A stretch of DNA of 10,714 nt from positions 1 through 10,714 of the forward strand of contig CAJWRY010000049.1 in assembly GCA_913046155.1 (NCBI GenBank). The letters are read 5' to 3'. How positions within the stretch are numbered: position 1 is the stretch's first letter; each line of letters starts with the position of its first letter. The position numbers were made by a program, and so were the translations under genes. Of the stretch, positions 1 through 6,878 are shown one piece after another. The DNA comes from an uncultured Candidatus Nemicrothrix sp. Its GTDB lineage: Bacteria; Actinomycetota; Acidimicrobiia; Acidimicrobiales; UBA8592. The notes below the pieces were generated by a model, which was given only the letters and a program-made list of their open reading frames with translations, did not search any database and was not told the origin of the DNA.

Positions 1-1411
1 TTTCTTTTTTGCCTATGAGTTCTTTTTCTTTGTCTCGAAGTCGACCGGCTTCTTCGAAGTCTTGTGATTCTACGGCGGCTTTTTTGTCACTTGTGACAAT
101 AGCTAATTCATTCTCAATCTCTTTAAAATCTGGAGGTGTCTCCATTCTTTTGAGCCGGAGCCTTGAGCCCGCTTCGTCAATTAGATCAATAGCTTTATCT
201 GGAAGGTGGCGGTCTGATATATATCTATCAGCGAGATTCGCAGCGGCGACAAGTGCTTGATCTGTAATTGTGACTTTATGGTGTTCTTCGTATCGGTCCC
301 TAAGTCCTTTCAGTATTTCTATTGTGTGTGACACAGAGGGCTCATCAACGATAATTTTTTGGAAGCGTCTTTCAAGTGCCGCATCTTTTTCAAGGTGTTT
401 TCTGTACTCGTCAAGCGTTGTAGCTCCTATAGTCTGAAGCTCCCCGCGCGCAAGCATGGGTTTTAGAATTGAAGCGGCATCAATAGCTCCTTCAGCAGCA
501 CCCGCTCCGACAAGTGTGTGCAATTCATCAATGAATAAAATGATGTCTCCGCGTGTTTTTATTTCTTTTAGGACTTTCTTAAGTCGCTCTTCAAAGTCAC
601 CTCTGTAGCGGGACCCTGCTACTAGTGCACCTAGGTCAAGAGTATAAAGCTGTTTGCCTCGGAGAGGTTCGGGAACATCATTTGTAGCTATAGACCTTGC
701 TAAACCTTCTACAATGGCTGTTTTACCTACACCCGGCTCACCAACGAGGACTGGGTTGTTCTTGGTTCTTCTACTAAGAACTTGCATGACTCTTTCAGCT
801 TCTCTGGATCTTCCGATAACTGGGTCAAGTTTCTTTTCTTTTGCGAGCTGGGTTAGGTTTCTTCCGAATTGGTCTAGAACCATCGAGGAGCTCGAATCTC
901 CGCCTCTTCCTCCAGTTCCCGCTGATGCTCTCTCTCCCTTACGACCGCCTTCACCTTCTTGTTCACCTGAACCTGAGTACCCAGAGAGCAGTTGGATGAC
1001 TTGCTGCCTTACGCGAGATAGGTCTGCTCCGAGTTTGGTAAGAACTTGTGCAGCAACACCTTCTCCTTCTCGGATTAAACCTAACAAGATGTGTTCGGTT
1101 CCAATATAGTTATGGCCAAGCTGAAGAGCTTCTCTTAAGCTGAGTTCCAACACCTTTTTGGCACGGGGGGTGAATGGGATGTGCCCACTTGGAGATGATC
1201 CGCCTTGTCCGATGATTTCTTCAACTTGCTCTCGGACAGCTTCAAGCGATATTCCTAGAGATTCAAGAGCTTTCGCTGCTACTCCCTCTCCTTCGTGTAT
1301 TAGTCCCAGAAGTATATGTTCTGTTCCGATGTAGTTGTGGTTGAGTAGACGTGCCTCTTCCTGAGCTAGAACGACTACTCTTCGTGCCCTATCTGTAAAT
1401 CTTTCAAACAA
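1..1411 (-). CDS. clpC: ATP-dependent Clp protease ATP-binding subunit ClpC (N-terminal 470 residues, cut by window edge)
   Basis: Hsp100 unfoldase that feeds substrates to the ClpP peptidase in the cytoplasm. Read on the minus strand, it begins M-F-E-R-F-T-D, typical of ClpC. Two Clp_N repeats each carry GTEHILLGLI (about residues 29-38 and 104-113). A Gly/Ser-rich charged linker follows (about 145-180), then the first AAA+ module with LDPVIGR at 195-201, Walker A GEPGVGKT at 224-231 and Walker B with acidic pair D295-E296. A UVR-type motif (DFEEAGRLRDKEKEL, about 451-465) in the middle domain separates ClpC from ClpA and ClpB. The family is usually about 800-850 residues, so the second AAA+ module and C-terminus lie beyond base 1. 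The start is TTG at 1411: it gives the canonical N-terminus, has AAAGG 8 nt upstream, and an in-frame TGA lies 5 codons before it. Next to lysS in many actinobacteria, but here separated by the divergent prenyl synthase. Confidence 0.97.
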   Translation of the reverse strand, partial: MFERFTDRARRVVVLAQEEARLLNHNYIGTEHILLGLIHEGEGVAAKALESLGISLEAVREQVEEIIGQGGSSPSGHIPFTPRAKKVLELSLREALQLGHNYIGTEHILLGLIREGEGVAAQVLTKLGADLSRVRQQVIQLLSGYSGSGEQEGEGGRKGERASAGTGGRGGDSSSSMVLDQFGRNLTQLAKEKKLDPVIGRSREAERVMQVLSRRTKNNPVLVGEPGVGKTAIVEGLARSIATNDVPEPLRGKQLYTLDLGALVAGSRYRGDFEERLKKVLKEIKTRGDIILFIDELHTLVGAGAAEGAIDAASILKPMLARGELQTIGATTLDEYRKHLEKDAALERRFQKIIVDEPSVSHTIEILKGLRDRYEEHHKVTITDQALVAAANLADRYISDRHLPDKAIDLIDEAGSRLRLKRMETPPDFKEIENELAIVTSDKKAAVESQDFEEAGRLRDKEKELIGKKE

Positions 1412-1419
1412 AGTGATGA

Positions 1420-1424
1420 CCTTT
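1420..1424 (-). promoter_or_regulatory. Ribosome binding site deciding the TTG start of clpC
   Basis: On the minus strand AAAGG lies 8 nt before the TTG at 1411. With the conserved MFERFTD N-terminus and the in-frame stop just upstream, it supports TTG as the true initiation codon rather than a downstream ATG. Confidence 0.6.
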
Positions 1425-1437
1425 CACTGACATTTAT

Positions 1438-1466
1438 AGTGTACTCTGCGCCCGCTTTTCTGTCAG
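1438..1466 (-). promoter_or_regulatory. Candidate housekeeping sigma-70 promoter of clpC
   Basis: On the minus strand CTGACA (1461-1466, 5 of 6 to the -35 consensus) and TACACT (1438-1443, 4 of 6 to the -10 consensus) are 17 bp apart. The predicted start of transcription would be about 20 nt upstream of the TTG codon, leaving room for the AAAGG ribosome binding site. A second AT-rich hexamer, TATAAA, directly follows but would sit too far (22 bp) from the -35. Confidence 0.45.
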
Positions 1467-1501
1467 ACCGTATTGTCGAACTTAATCGGCTTATTCTTTA
1501 C

Positions 1502-1527
1502 AACGCAATAATGATTGTTTTTCTTCC
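1502..1527 (-). promoter_or_regulatory. Candidate SigR/SigH-type (ECF12) promoter upstream of clpC
   Basis: On the minus strand GGAAG (1523-1527) is followed after exactly 18 nt by GTT (1502-1504). The known SigR/SigH consensus is GGAAT, 18-19 nt, GTT, so there is one mismatch. It would give a leader of roughly 80-90 nt for clpC. The fit is short and could be chance in AT-rich sequence; the biological plausibility comes from the SigR-like gene in the same window and from Clp genes being SigR targets in Streptomyces. Confidence 0.3.
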
Positions 1528-1636
1528 AATTTTTTGAAGAAAATTAGAAATTAATCGCATTATATGACCTCACTCACTGGAAATGTGTTAGATGTGCCAT
1601 ACGGCATTTTTAGGTGTCTATGAGTTATGTCACGCT

Positions 1637-1642
1637 TAGACT
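1637..1642 (+). promoter_or_regulatory. Candidate -10 element of a leaderless promoter (polyprenyl synthase)
   Basis: TAGACT fits the actinobacterial TANNNT -10 pattern and ends 6 nt before the ATG at 1649, which would put the transcription start on the A of ATG. No Shine-Dalgarno-like sequence precedes this ATG. An alternative upstream pair, TTGAAG (1534-1539) with CATTAT (1558-1563), is weaker. The rest of the 237-base divergent region (1412-1648) holds the clpC promoter candidates and no ORF. Confidence 0.4.
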
Positions 1643-1648
1643 TTAATC

Positions 1649-2656
1649 ATGGCACTCGTTAAGTCACTCTCTGTTCTTCCAACCTTGGAAGATGATCTAT
1701 CACGTTTAGAACAAATACTAATTGACTCAGTTATCGCCGAAAACGATTACCTAACCGAAATCGCTAGCCATCTGATAACTGCTGGCGGAAAGCGAGTCCG
1801 GCCTGGATTTACCATTGCTGCAAGCGGTGTAGAAACAGCAATTGCGGAAAACGTATCGCGATCAGTCCTCTTGGGTGGCGTTGCCGTTGAGCTGGTTCAT
1901 CTTGGCTCTCTTTATCACGATGATGTGATGGATGAAGCTGAGTTACGAAGAACTGTCCCATCTGTGAATGCTCTATGGGGTAATTTAACCGCAATTTTAG
2001 CTGGGGACTTTCTCTTGGCACGGGCATCAGAAATAGCTGCTTCTCTAGGGACTGAAGTTGCGGGGCTTTTAGCAAAAACAATCGGAGAGCTTTGTGAAGG
2101 CCAGATTCTAGAACTCCAGTCAACATTCAAGATTGATAGATCCCTTGATTCTTACGAAAGGTCTATTTCAGGAAAGACAGCTTCGCTCTTAGCCACAGCT
2201 TGTAAAATTGGTGGTTTAACTGCTGGGCTATCTCGTGAAAATATCGATGCCATCAGTGCTTTTGGTCATTCGTACGGTATGGCTTTCCAGATCATTGACG
2301 ACATTCTTGACTTGACTGCTACCGATGAGGAACTTGGCAAACCTTCAGGAAATGACCTCATTGAAGGGGTCTACACTCTTCCAGTCATAGCTGCGTTCTC
2401 CACGAAGTATGGAGATGAATTGGAGGCTTTGCTTGGAAACGAGATTTCACTTGACGAAAGAGATAGAGCTCGTGAGCTAATAAGAAAAAGCGGTGGTGTG
2501 GCTGATGCGCTCACAAGAGCAAGACATTGGACAAGTCAAGCTGTATCTTCGCTAGATTGTCTTCCTGACTCGGAGGCTACGACGGCCTTTCATGCAGCTA
2601 CTGAGCACCTAATAAACAGGGCTTCATCTACTACTTTTGATGAGCTAAATCAATAG
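1649..2656 (+). CDS. Long-chain trans-polyprenyl diphosphate synthase (GrcC/heptaprenyl-type)
   Basis: Class I all-trans isoprenyl diphosphate synthase of 335 residues, condensing isopentenyl diphosphate onto an allylic primer. It probably makes the side chain of menaquinone. Signatures in order: GGKRVRP at 46-52 (substrate-binding Lys/Arg), first aspartate-rich motif DDVMD at 91-95 followed by RR at 100-101, GKT at 175-177, and second aspartate-rich motif DDILD at 217-221 preceded by FQ, then K231. The residues 4 and 5 positions before the first DDxxD are Ser87 and Gly86. Small residues there usually mean an open pocket and a long product (C30 or longer), and the LYHDDVMDEAE context resembles mycobacterial GrcC1. 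Exact chain length cannot be read from sequence. It is the only plus-strand gene, divergent from clpC and convergent with lysS. No menaquinone genes are adjacent. The start ATG lacks a Shine-Dalgarno but fits a leaderless promoter. Confidence 0.92.
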   Translation: MALVKSLSVLPTLEDDLSRLEQILIDSVIAENDYLTEIASHLITAGGKRVRPGFTIAASGVETAIAENVSRSVLLGGVAVELVHLGSLYHDDVMDEAELRRTVPSVNALWGNLTAILAGDFLLARASEIAASLGTEVAGLLAKTIGELCEGQILELQSTFKIDRSLDSYERSISGKTASLLATACKIGGLTAGLSRENIDAISAFGHSYGMAFQIIDDILDLTATDEELGKPSGNDLIEGVYTLPVIAAFSTKYGDELEALLGNEISLDERDRARELIRKSGGVADALTRARHWTSQAVSSLDCLPDSEATTAFHAATEHLINRASSTTFDELNQ

Positions 2657-2677
2657 CATCTCCTGAAGAAGAGGGAT

Positions 2678-4078
2678 CTACTGTTCTGCTCGAAGTGTTG
2701 GGAATAGAACAACATCCCTAATCGTCTGTACATCTGCCAACATCATCACCAAGCGATCAATTCCAATTCCAATTCCCCCTGTTGGCGGTAAACCAAACTC
2801 AAGGGCACGTATGTAATCTGCATCAACGCCCATAGCCTCTTCATCTCCAGATCGACCCTTTTCTAATTGATCTTTAAATCGTTCCATTTGTTCTTCTGAG
2901 TCAACCAACTCAGAGAACCCGTTCAGAATTTCTCGTCCTGCAATAATTCCTTCGAATCGTTCAGTCAGGCCATCTTTTTCTCGGTGGTCTCGCGACAAAG
3001 GTGAAACTTCTTTTGGATATTCCGTTACGAAACAGGGATTCCAAATATTAGGCTCTACAGTTTTCTCGTAAAGTTCAAGAATCAGTTTTCCAGGCCCATA
3101 TGAGGATTCAACTTCAATATCGTATTGTTTGCATAAATTTCGTAACTCGTCTAACGGAGTTTCCAATGAAATCGCATGACCAGTCTGCTCTAAAATCAGC
3201 TCAATCATTGATGACCTTCTCCATGGCGCAGAGAGATCAATATCTTTCCCGTCAAAAGAAACTGTCGAAGATCCGGTAAGTTGCACAGCTAAGTACTCAA
3301 TGAGATTTTCAGCAAGTTCCATAATGTCGTTCCAGTCGGCGTAAGCTTCATAAAGTTCCAACATCGTAAATTCAGGATTATGTCTACTGGAAATTCCTTC
3401 ATTGCGAAATACTCTTGCTATCTCAAATACTTTTTCGAAACCACCAACTACTAACCTCTTTAAATAAAGCTCTGGGGCTATGCGAAGATATAAATCTGCA
3501 TCTAGTGCGTTGTGATGCGTTATGAATGGTTTGGCAAGTGCTCCTCCGGGAATGGGGTGAAAAACAGGAGTTTCAACTTCCATAAATTCCTTTTCTTCTA
3601 ACCATTTTCTAGTCCTTGAGATCAGTTTGCTTCGAAGAATAAAAGCTTTTTTAGCTCCTTCTGTTACCCACATATCTACATAGCGTTGTCGATACCGTGT
3701 GTCAGGATCAGTTATACCATGCCATTTATCTGGAAATGATCTCTTAGTTTCAGCAAGAATTTCCCATTGTTCAACTTTTACTGATAGTTCGCCACGTTTA
3801 GTTTTCATGACTTCACCTTTGACGCCAATCCAGTCGCCGATGTTTAAAGCTGAAAATGCTTCAAAGTTAGGAGTGGACTTTGAAGGAGCAAAAAGTTGGA
3901 TTCTTCCGGAGCTATCTTGTAGGTTTCCGAAAACAACTTTTCCTTGATCACGTCTTTGCATGATTCTTCCAGCGATAGAGACATGAACCCCTGACCCTGT
4001 TCCGTCAGGAATAGCTGAGTATTCGGAAATTAATTCCTCAACTGTTTCTGTTCTCTCATATTTATACGGTGTATTCAT
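2678..4078 (-). CDS. lysS: Lysyl-tRNA synthetase, class II
   Basis: Charges tRNA-Lys with lysine using ATP; cytoplasmic homodimer in known members. The 466 residues contain an N-terminal OB-fold anticodon-binding domain (about 31-110, with GKVVFGNLQDSSGRIQLF at 47-64), motif 1 region near 150-175 (RTRKWLEEKEFMEVETP), motif 2 with R223 in ARVFRNEGISSRHNPEFTMLE (221-241), the lysine-specific EILNGFSEL (383-391), and motif 3 GGIGIGIDRLVMML (434-447). It is somewhat shorter than the usual 490-505, mainly at the N-terminus, where the helical extension before the OB fold is brief. The ATG at 4078 is preceded by 54 non-coding bases after panC and has no clear Shine-Dalgarno. It is the last gene of the folK-panC operon. 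It ends 21 bases from the convergent prenyl synthase, and I see no hairpin terminator between them. Confidence 0.97.
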   Translation of the reverse strand: MNTPYKYERTETVEELISEYSAIPDGTGSGVHVSIAGRIMQRRDQGKVVFGNLQDSSGRIQLFAPSKSTPNFEAFSALNIGDWIGVKGEVMKTKRGELSVKVEQWEILAETKRSFPDKWHGITDPDTRYRQRYVDMWVTEGAKKAFILRSKLISRTRKWLEEKEFMEVETPVFHPIPGGALAKPFITHHNALDADLYLRIAPELYLKRLVVGGFEKVFEIARVFRNEGISSRHNPEFTMLELYEAYADWNDIMELAENLIEYLAVQLTGSSTVSFDGKDIDLSAPWRRSSMIELILEQTGHAISLETPLDELRNLCKQYDIEVESSYGPGKLILELYEKTVEPNIWNPCFVTEYPKEVSPLSRDHREKDGLTERFEGIIAGREILNGFSELVDSEEQMERFKDQLEKGRSGDEEAMGVDADYIRALEFGLPPTGGIGIGIDRLVMMLADVQTIRDVVLFPTLRAEQ

Positions 4079-4132
4079 GTTTTCTAAGTTTCGCAGGGAC
4101 TTGACGATATTTCAGGGATTTAAATGAGTAAG

Positions 4133-4990
4133 TTAGAGATTAAGTCCCTCTAACGCATTCATATTATCTATGAGCCGTGCAGTACCGATTCTTACTGCAA
4201 CTAGGACTCTTGTTTGCTCATCTATTTGATCCGTTACTGTAAGATTTTCTCCGTTGACTAGCTCCACATAATCAATGTCGATCGCAGATGACCTGTGTAG
4301 CCGTTCAGAGATTATTCCTTTGATAACTGTTGATTGTCTTTCCCCATCTTTAATCTTTTCATGCGCTTTCAATAGAGATTCTGGAATATTCGATGCTTCT
4401 TTTCGTTGTTCGTTAGTCAAGTAAACATTTCTGCTTGACATAGCAAGCCCGTCCCTTTCTCTCACAATTGGACATCCTTTTATCTCAACTCGGTACGACA
4501 AGTCTTGTGCCATCCTCTTAATTACTTGTATCTGCTGCCAATCCTTTTCCCCGAAATAAGCTGAGCAAACTCCGACAATATTAAATAGTTTTGCGACGAT
4601 GGTAGCAACACCTGAGAAATGAGTTGGGCGCGAAGCGCCCTCAAGTACAGAAGAGATCTCTTGAACAGAAACTGTGGTCAGGACATCGTCACAAAACATT
4701 TCTTCGTAGCTTGGAGTAAATAGAAAATCAGTTCCTGCGTCACTAGCAAGAAAAGTGTCCTTCTCGATATCTTTCGGATAAGTATCTAGATCTTCTGTTT
4801 CTGAGAATTGAAGTGGATTAACGAAAATTGTTGTTACAACAGCATCATTTTCAGATCTAGCTTTACGAATTAATGAGAGATGCCCATCGTGTAGATATCC
4901 CATCGTAGGAACCAAACCTATTGACCTTTGACTATTTCGGAGTTCATCTAGGTGGTTCTGTAAATCGTTTGATGTGATTATTGTGTCCAT
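4133..4990 (-). CDS. panC: Pantothenate synthetase (pantoate--beta-alanine ligase)
   Basis: Joins pantoate and beta-alanine with ATP through a pantoyl-adenylate, the last step of pantothenate (vitamin B5) synthesis. At 285 residues it is a normal length. It shows the nucleotidyl-transferase HIGH-like motif PTMGYLHDGH at 28-37, FVNPLQF at 56-62 (pantoate-binding Gln61), FGEKDWQQ at 146-153, and the KMSKS-like loop in RERDGLAMSSRN at 177-188. It starts at ATG 4990, two bases after the stop of the DUF2520 gene, with GAGAG upstream, so the two are almost certainly co-transcribed. The aspartate decarboxylase (panD) and coaX genes that often follow panC in actinobacteria are not present; lysS comes next. 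Confidence 0.96.
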   Translation of the reverse strand: MDTIITSNDLQNHLDELRNSQRSIGLVPTMGYLHDGHLSLIRKARSENDAVVTTIFVNPLQFSETEDLDTYPKDIEKDTFLASDAGTDFLFTPSYEEMFCDDVLTTVSVQEISSVLEGASRPTHFSGVATIVAKLFNIVGVCSAYFGEKDWQQIQVIKRMAQDLSYRVEIKGCPIVRERDGLAMSSRNVYLTNEQRKEASNIPESLLKAHEKIKDGERQSTVIKGIISERLHRSSAIDIDYVELVNGENLTVTDQIDEQTRVLVAVRIGTARLIDNMNALEGLNL

Positions 4991-4992
4991 AT

Positions 4993-5727
4993 CTATTCGC
5001 TCTCATTAATAATAGATTGGTTTGCGATATCTTTCGCTCCTTGTAACAGGCATTCATATAAGTATCTTTCCGCTTGGGGAAGGGACTCTAGATGGGTTTT
5101 GATAGTGTCTTCATCTCCTCTTACTGCAGGGCCAGTTAAAGCCTCATCTGGTTGCAGTTCAGATAAACCCTCTAACGTGTTGGCGGAAAGTTTGAGAAAG
5201 GGGTCAAAGGGAATATTAAGTTCATTGGATAGCCTCGCGACCTGAGCCATTAGTACAACCAGGTGATTTGACGCAATGCACGCCGTTGCATGGTACAAGG
5301 GTCTGAGTTCATCTGTTATATAAAATCTTTGTCCACCTAATGCGTCAACAATGAGTTCAATATTAGGGTCTCCATCAATTGCGAACCAAGGGTTTTCAAG
5401 GAGCCTCTGTTTTCCTACTTCAGGTGTTGGCATTGATACAAGTGGATGCAAGGAAGCTCGCTTATCGTGCGGTAGTAGAGAACTGAGTCCGGTAACTCCT
5501 GATACATGGGCAACAGTGGCTTTAGTTTGGCTTAGTTTTTGCGCAACAGATCTAATTTCGTCATCAGGCGTAGTAATAAGGATAAAGTCAAGGTCTGATT
5601 CAATGTTGCTGATGTCATCTTCTTTTCCTAGTGGCGTCCGTACATCCCAACCAATTGAATGTAGAGCCAACGCAAAGCTTAGGCCTGCCCTACCCGGTCC
5701 TATTATTCTTACGGTAGGAGGTTTCAC
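4993..5727 (-). CDS. Rossmann-like/DUF2520 protein, possible ketopantoate reductase
   Basis: A 244-residue NAD(P)-binding protein of the Rossmann-like plus DUF2520 family. N-terminal Rossmann fold: VRIIGPGRAG (6-15), the strand FILITTPDDEI (48-58), HVSG (74-77) and SLHPL (92-96). C-terminal helical domain of the 6-phosphogluconate dehydrogenase/ketopantoate reductase type: YHATACIASNHLV (145-157) and ALTGPAVRGD (196-205). Family members often lie beside panC or panB, and I recall the ketopantoate reductase PanG described from Francisella as belonging to this kind of protein, so a role in making the pantoate used by PanC is plausible but not proved. The start is GTG at 5727, overlapping the folK stop as GTGA, with GAGAG upstream; the first residues KPPTVRIIGPG fit the family. 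Both neighbours are coupled. Confidence 0.85.
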   Translation of the reverse strand: MKPPTVRIIGPGRAGLSFALALHSIGWDVRTPLGKEDDISNIESDLDFILITTPDDEIRSVAQKLSQTKATVAHVSGVTGLSSLLPHDKRASLHPLVSMPTPEVGKQRLLENPWFAIDGDPNIELIVDALGGQRFYITDELRPLYHATACIASNHLVVLMAQVARLSNELNIPFDPFLKLSANTLEGLSELQPDEALTGPAVRGDEDTIKTHLESLPQAERYLYECLLQGAKDIANQSIINESE

Positions 5728-6170
5728 CAGTCTCTCAATCGGTGAACTTCGCCTTCATTGGGATTGTTCCAATCTTTTAAAAAATGGGGCTCTAATTCAC
5801 CCAACGGGATCATTACGAAAGCTCTTTCTTTCATTCTCGGGTGTGGAACTATAAGATCAGGTTCGTTCACTTTTTCCCCTTCTACCCAAAGAACATCAAC
5901 ATCCAGCGTTCTTGGGCCCCATCGAATTTCTCGTTTGCGATTAGCTCTTTTCTCAAGCATTTGCGCATGCTCTAAGAGTTCTCGGGCTCCAAGATCGGTG
6001 TCGAGTTCAATAACTATGTTTAAATACGAATCCTGATCCGGTCCACCTACTGGTTCAGTTTCGTAAATGCCTGATACTGCTTTGAGGTTTTGAAAAGAAT
6101 CTACAGCTTCCCTCAGGAAGGTTTCCTTTTCCCCAAGATTTGAACCCAGTCCAAGAAATGCTCGTCCCAT
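5724..6170 (-). CDS. folK: 2-amino-4-hydroxy-6-hydroxymethyldihydropteridine pyrophosphokinase (HPPK)
   Basis: Transfers pyrophosphate from ATP to 6-hydroxymethyl-7,8-dihydropterin in folate synthesis. The 148 residues carry GLGSNLG at 7-13, YETEPVG at 36-42 (pterin-side contacts), and the HPPK signature RWGPRTLDVDVLW at 83-95, in which D90 and D92 are the magnesium ligands, then PHPRMKERAFVMIPL at 109-123. Length is usual for a monofunctional enzyme. It starts at ATG 6170, seven bases after the stop of the upstream phosphatase-like gene, with no clear Shine-Dalgarno, which suggests translational coupling. Its stop overlaps the GTG of the DUF2520 gene. The other folate genes (folE, folP, folB) that usually precede folK in actinobacteria are not in this window. 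Confidence 0.95.
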   Translation of the reverse strand: MGRAFLGLGSNLGEKETFLREAVDSFQNLKAVSGIYETEPVGGPDQDSYLNIVIELDTDLGARELLEHAQMLEKRANRKREIRWGPRTLDVDVLWVEGEKVNEPDLIVPHPRMKERAFVMIPLGELEPHFLKDWNNPNEGEVHRLRDW

Positions 6171-6177
6171 TGCGAAA

Positions 6178-6771
6178 TTATTCTGCGTTTTGCTCTTCAG
6201 CTTGGATGGCTTCTAGTTCCGCTAATCTTTCTTCATCTAATGCAATCATCTCTTCTGGAGTCGGTAAGTCCGCTGAGGCGGATGCTATTTCCCTACCTGC
6301 AGGACCGATGACGCGCTTTAGCGTTTTTTCTATTTTGGTTATTGCTTCCGGAACAGATTCGATAAAGCCATTCCATACAAGATAGCCTGCAAGGGTTCCT
6401 CCAACAGTATCTCCAACTTCTTCATGATGTAGCAGTAATCGTTCGTTATTCTTGATCAATTTATTAAGGTCGGAGTAAAGGACACTTAGAACTGTATTTA
6501 GGTGACCCCCTATGGCTACGGGACGGTGGACACATTCAATGTCAAATTCTTCATAGTTATGAAGGTTATGATTTGCTGGAATTATTGAAATGACCCTTTT
6601 GAAATCATTTCTACGTATCCAAATTAGCTCTTCAACACGTCTCACTTTTCTGTGCTGCGGACCATACCCTCCGGGTCGTTCACAAACTGCTAGCCGATCT
6701 GTAATGATCCAAATGAGGTTTCGTGGCTGTATGCCTTCAGCCCATTTCCCTCTCATATTTAGCTGACGCAA
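6178..6771 (-). CDS. Dual-specificity-phosphatase-fold protein lacking the catalytic Cys and Arg (putative pseudophosphatase)
   Basis: A 197-residue protein of uncertain function. Its layout recalls small dual-specificity phosphatases: LAVCERPGG (28-35), a strand RVISIIP (59-65), an N/H-rich turn, FDIECVHRPV (76-85), then a loop ERLLLHHEEVGDTVGGTLAGYLVWNG (110-135) where an active enzyme would have HCX5R followed by Ser/Thr. Here the loop reads H115-H116-E-E-V-G-D121-T122: no Cys, and no Arg at either possible register. So it is likely a binding or scaffold protein, or an unrelated chemistry using the His-His-Glu-Glu cluster. The C-terminus (170-197) is a very acidic predicted helix. I chose the TTG start at 6771 because AGGAG lies 6 nt upstream; an in-frame ATG at 6756 would give MRGKWAEGI and cannot be excluded. 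It opens the folK-panC-lysS operon. Confidence 0.7.
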   Translation of the reverse strand: MRQLNMRGKWAEGIQPRNLIWIITDRLAVCERPGGYGPQHRKVRRVEELIWIRRNDFKRVISIIPANHNLHNYEEFDIECVHRPVAIGGHLNTVLSVLYSDLNKLIKNNERLLLHHEEVGDTVGGTLAGYLVWNGFIESVPEAITKIEKTLKRVIGPAGREIASASADLPTPEEMIALDEERLAELEAIQAEEQNAE

Positions 6772-6777
6772 GTTTAT

Positions 6778-6782
6778 CTCCT
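6778..6782 (-). promoter_or_regulatory. Shine-Dalgarno selecting a TTG start
   Basis: AGGAG on the minus strand lies 6 nt before the TTG at 6771 and 21 nt before the in-frame ATG at 6756. The spacing favours the TTG. It is the strongest Shine-Dalgarno in the window. Confidence 0.6.
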
Positions 6783-6795
6783 GTTAGGTTTGGCC

Positions 6796-6822
6796 CTCAC
6801 AGAATTTTAGTACCTGTGTGAG
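6796..6822. repeat. Inverted repeat in the hpt / phosphatase-like gene gap
   Basis: CTCACAG (6796-6802) and CTGTGTGAG (6814-6822) can pair over seven base pairs with a two-base bulge and an 11-base AT-rich loop. It sits in the 107-base gap 6772-6878, the largest space between minus-strand genes before the sigma module. No T-run follows on either strand, so it is not an ordinary intrinsic terminator. On the minus strand the loop contains TAAAAT (6804-6809), which could be a -10 element for the folK operon, though no good -35 is spaced from it. Confidence 0.3.
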
Positions 6823-6878
6823 CTGTTCCACCCCTGATATAGGTATCTTATGCAAGATTTCTGGACTCTTTACAGTTT

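Noticed and set aside
654..1109. Plus-strand 151-residue reading frame rich in Ser, Pro and Arg
   Set aside because: It is antisense to clpC's first AAA+ module and linker, which are unmistakable on the minus strand; its composition is what the reverse of a Gly/Arg/Glu-rich linker produces.
1595..1611. TGCC-ATAC-GGCA followed by five Ts on the plus strand, terminator-like
   Set aside because: The stem is only four base pairs and no plus-strand gene lies upstream for it to terminate.
1412..1648. Search for HrcA (CIRCE), CtsR or ClgR operators before clpC
   Set aside because: No paired TTAGCACTC/GAGTGCTAA, no heptad GGTCAAA repeat and no convincing CGC-N5-GCG palindrome was found in the divergent region.
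2657..2677. Possible bidirectional terminator between the prenyl synthase and lysS
   Set aside because: The 21-base gap has no inverted repeat or T-run; termination must occur within the opposing gene or by another mechanism.
5351..5854. Plus-strand 167-residue frame across the DUF2520/folK junction
   Set aside because: Antisense to two well-supported genes whose overlap and motifs are clear; no recognisable domain.
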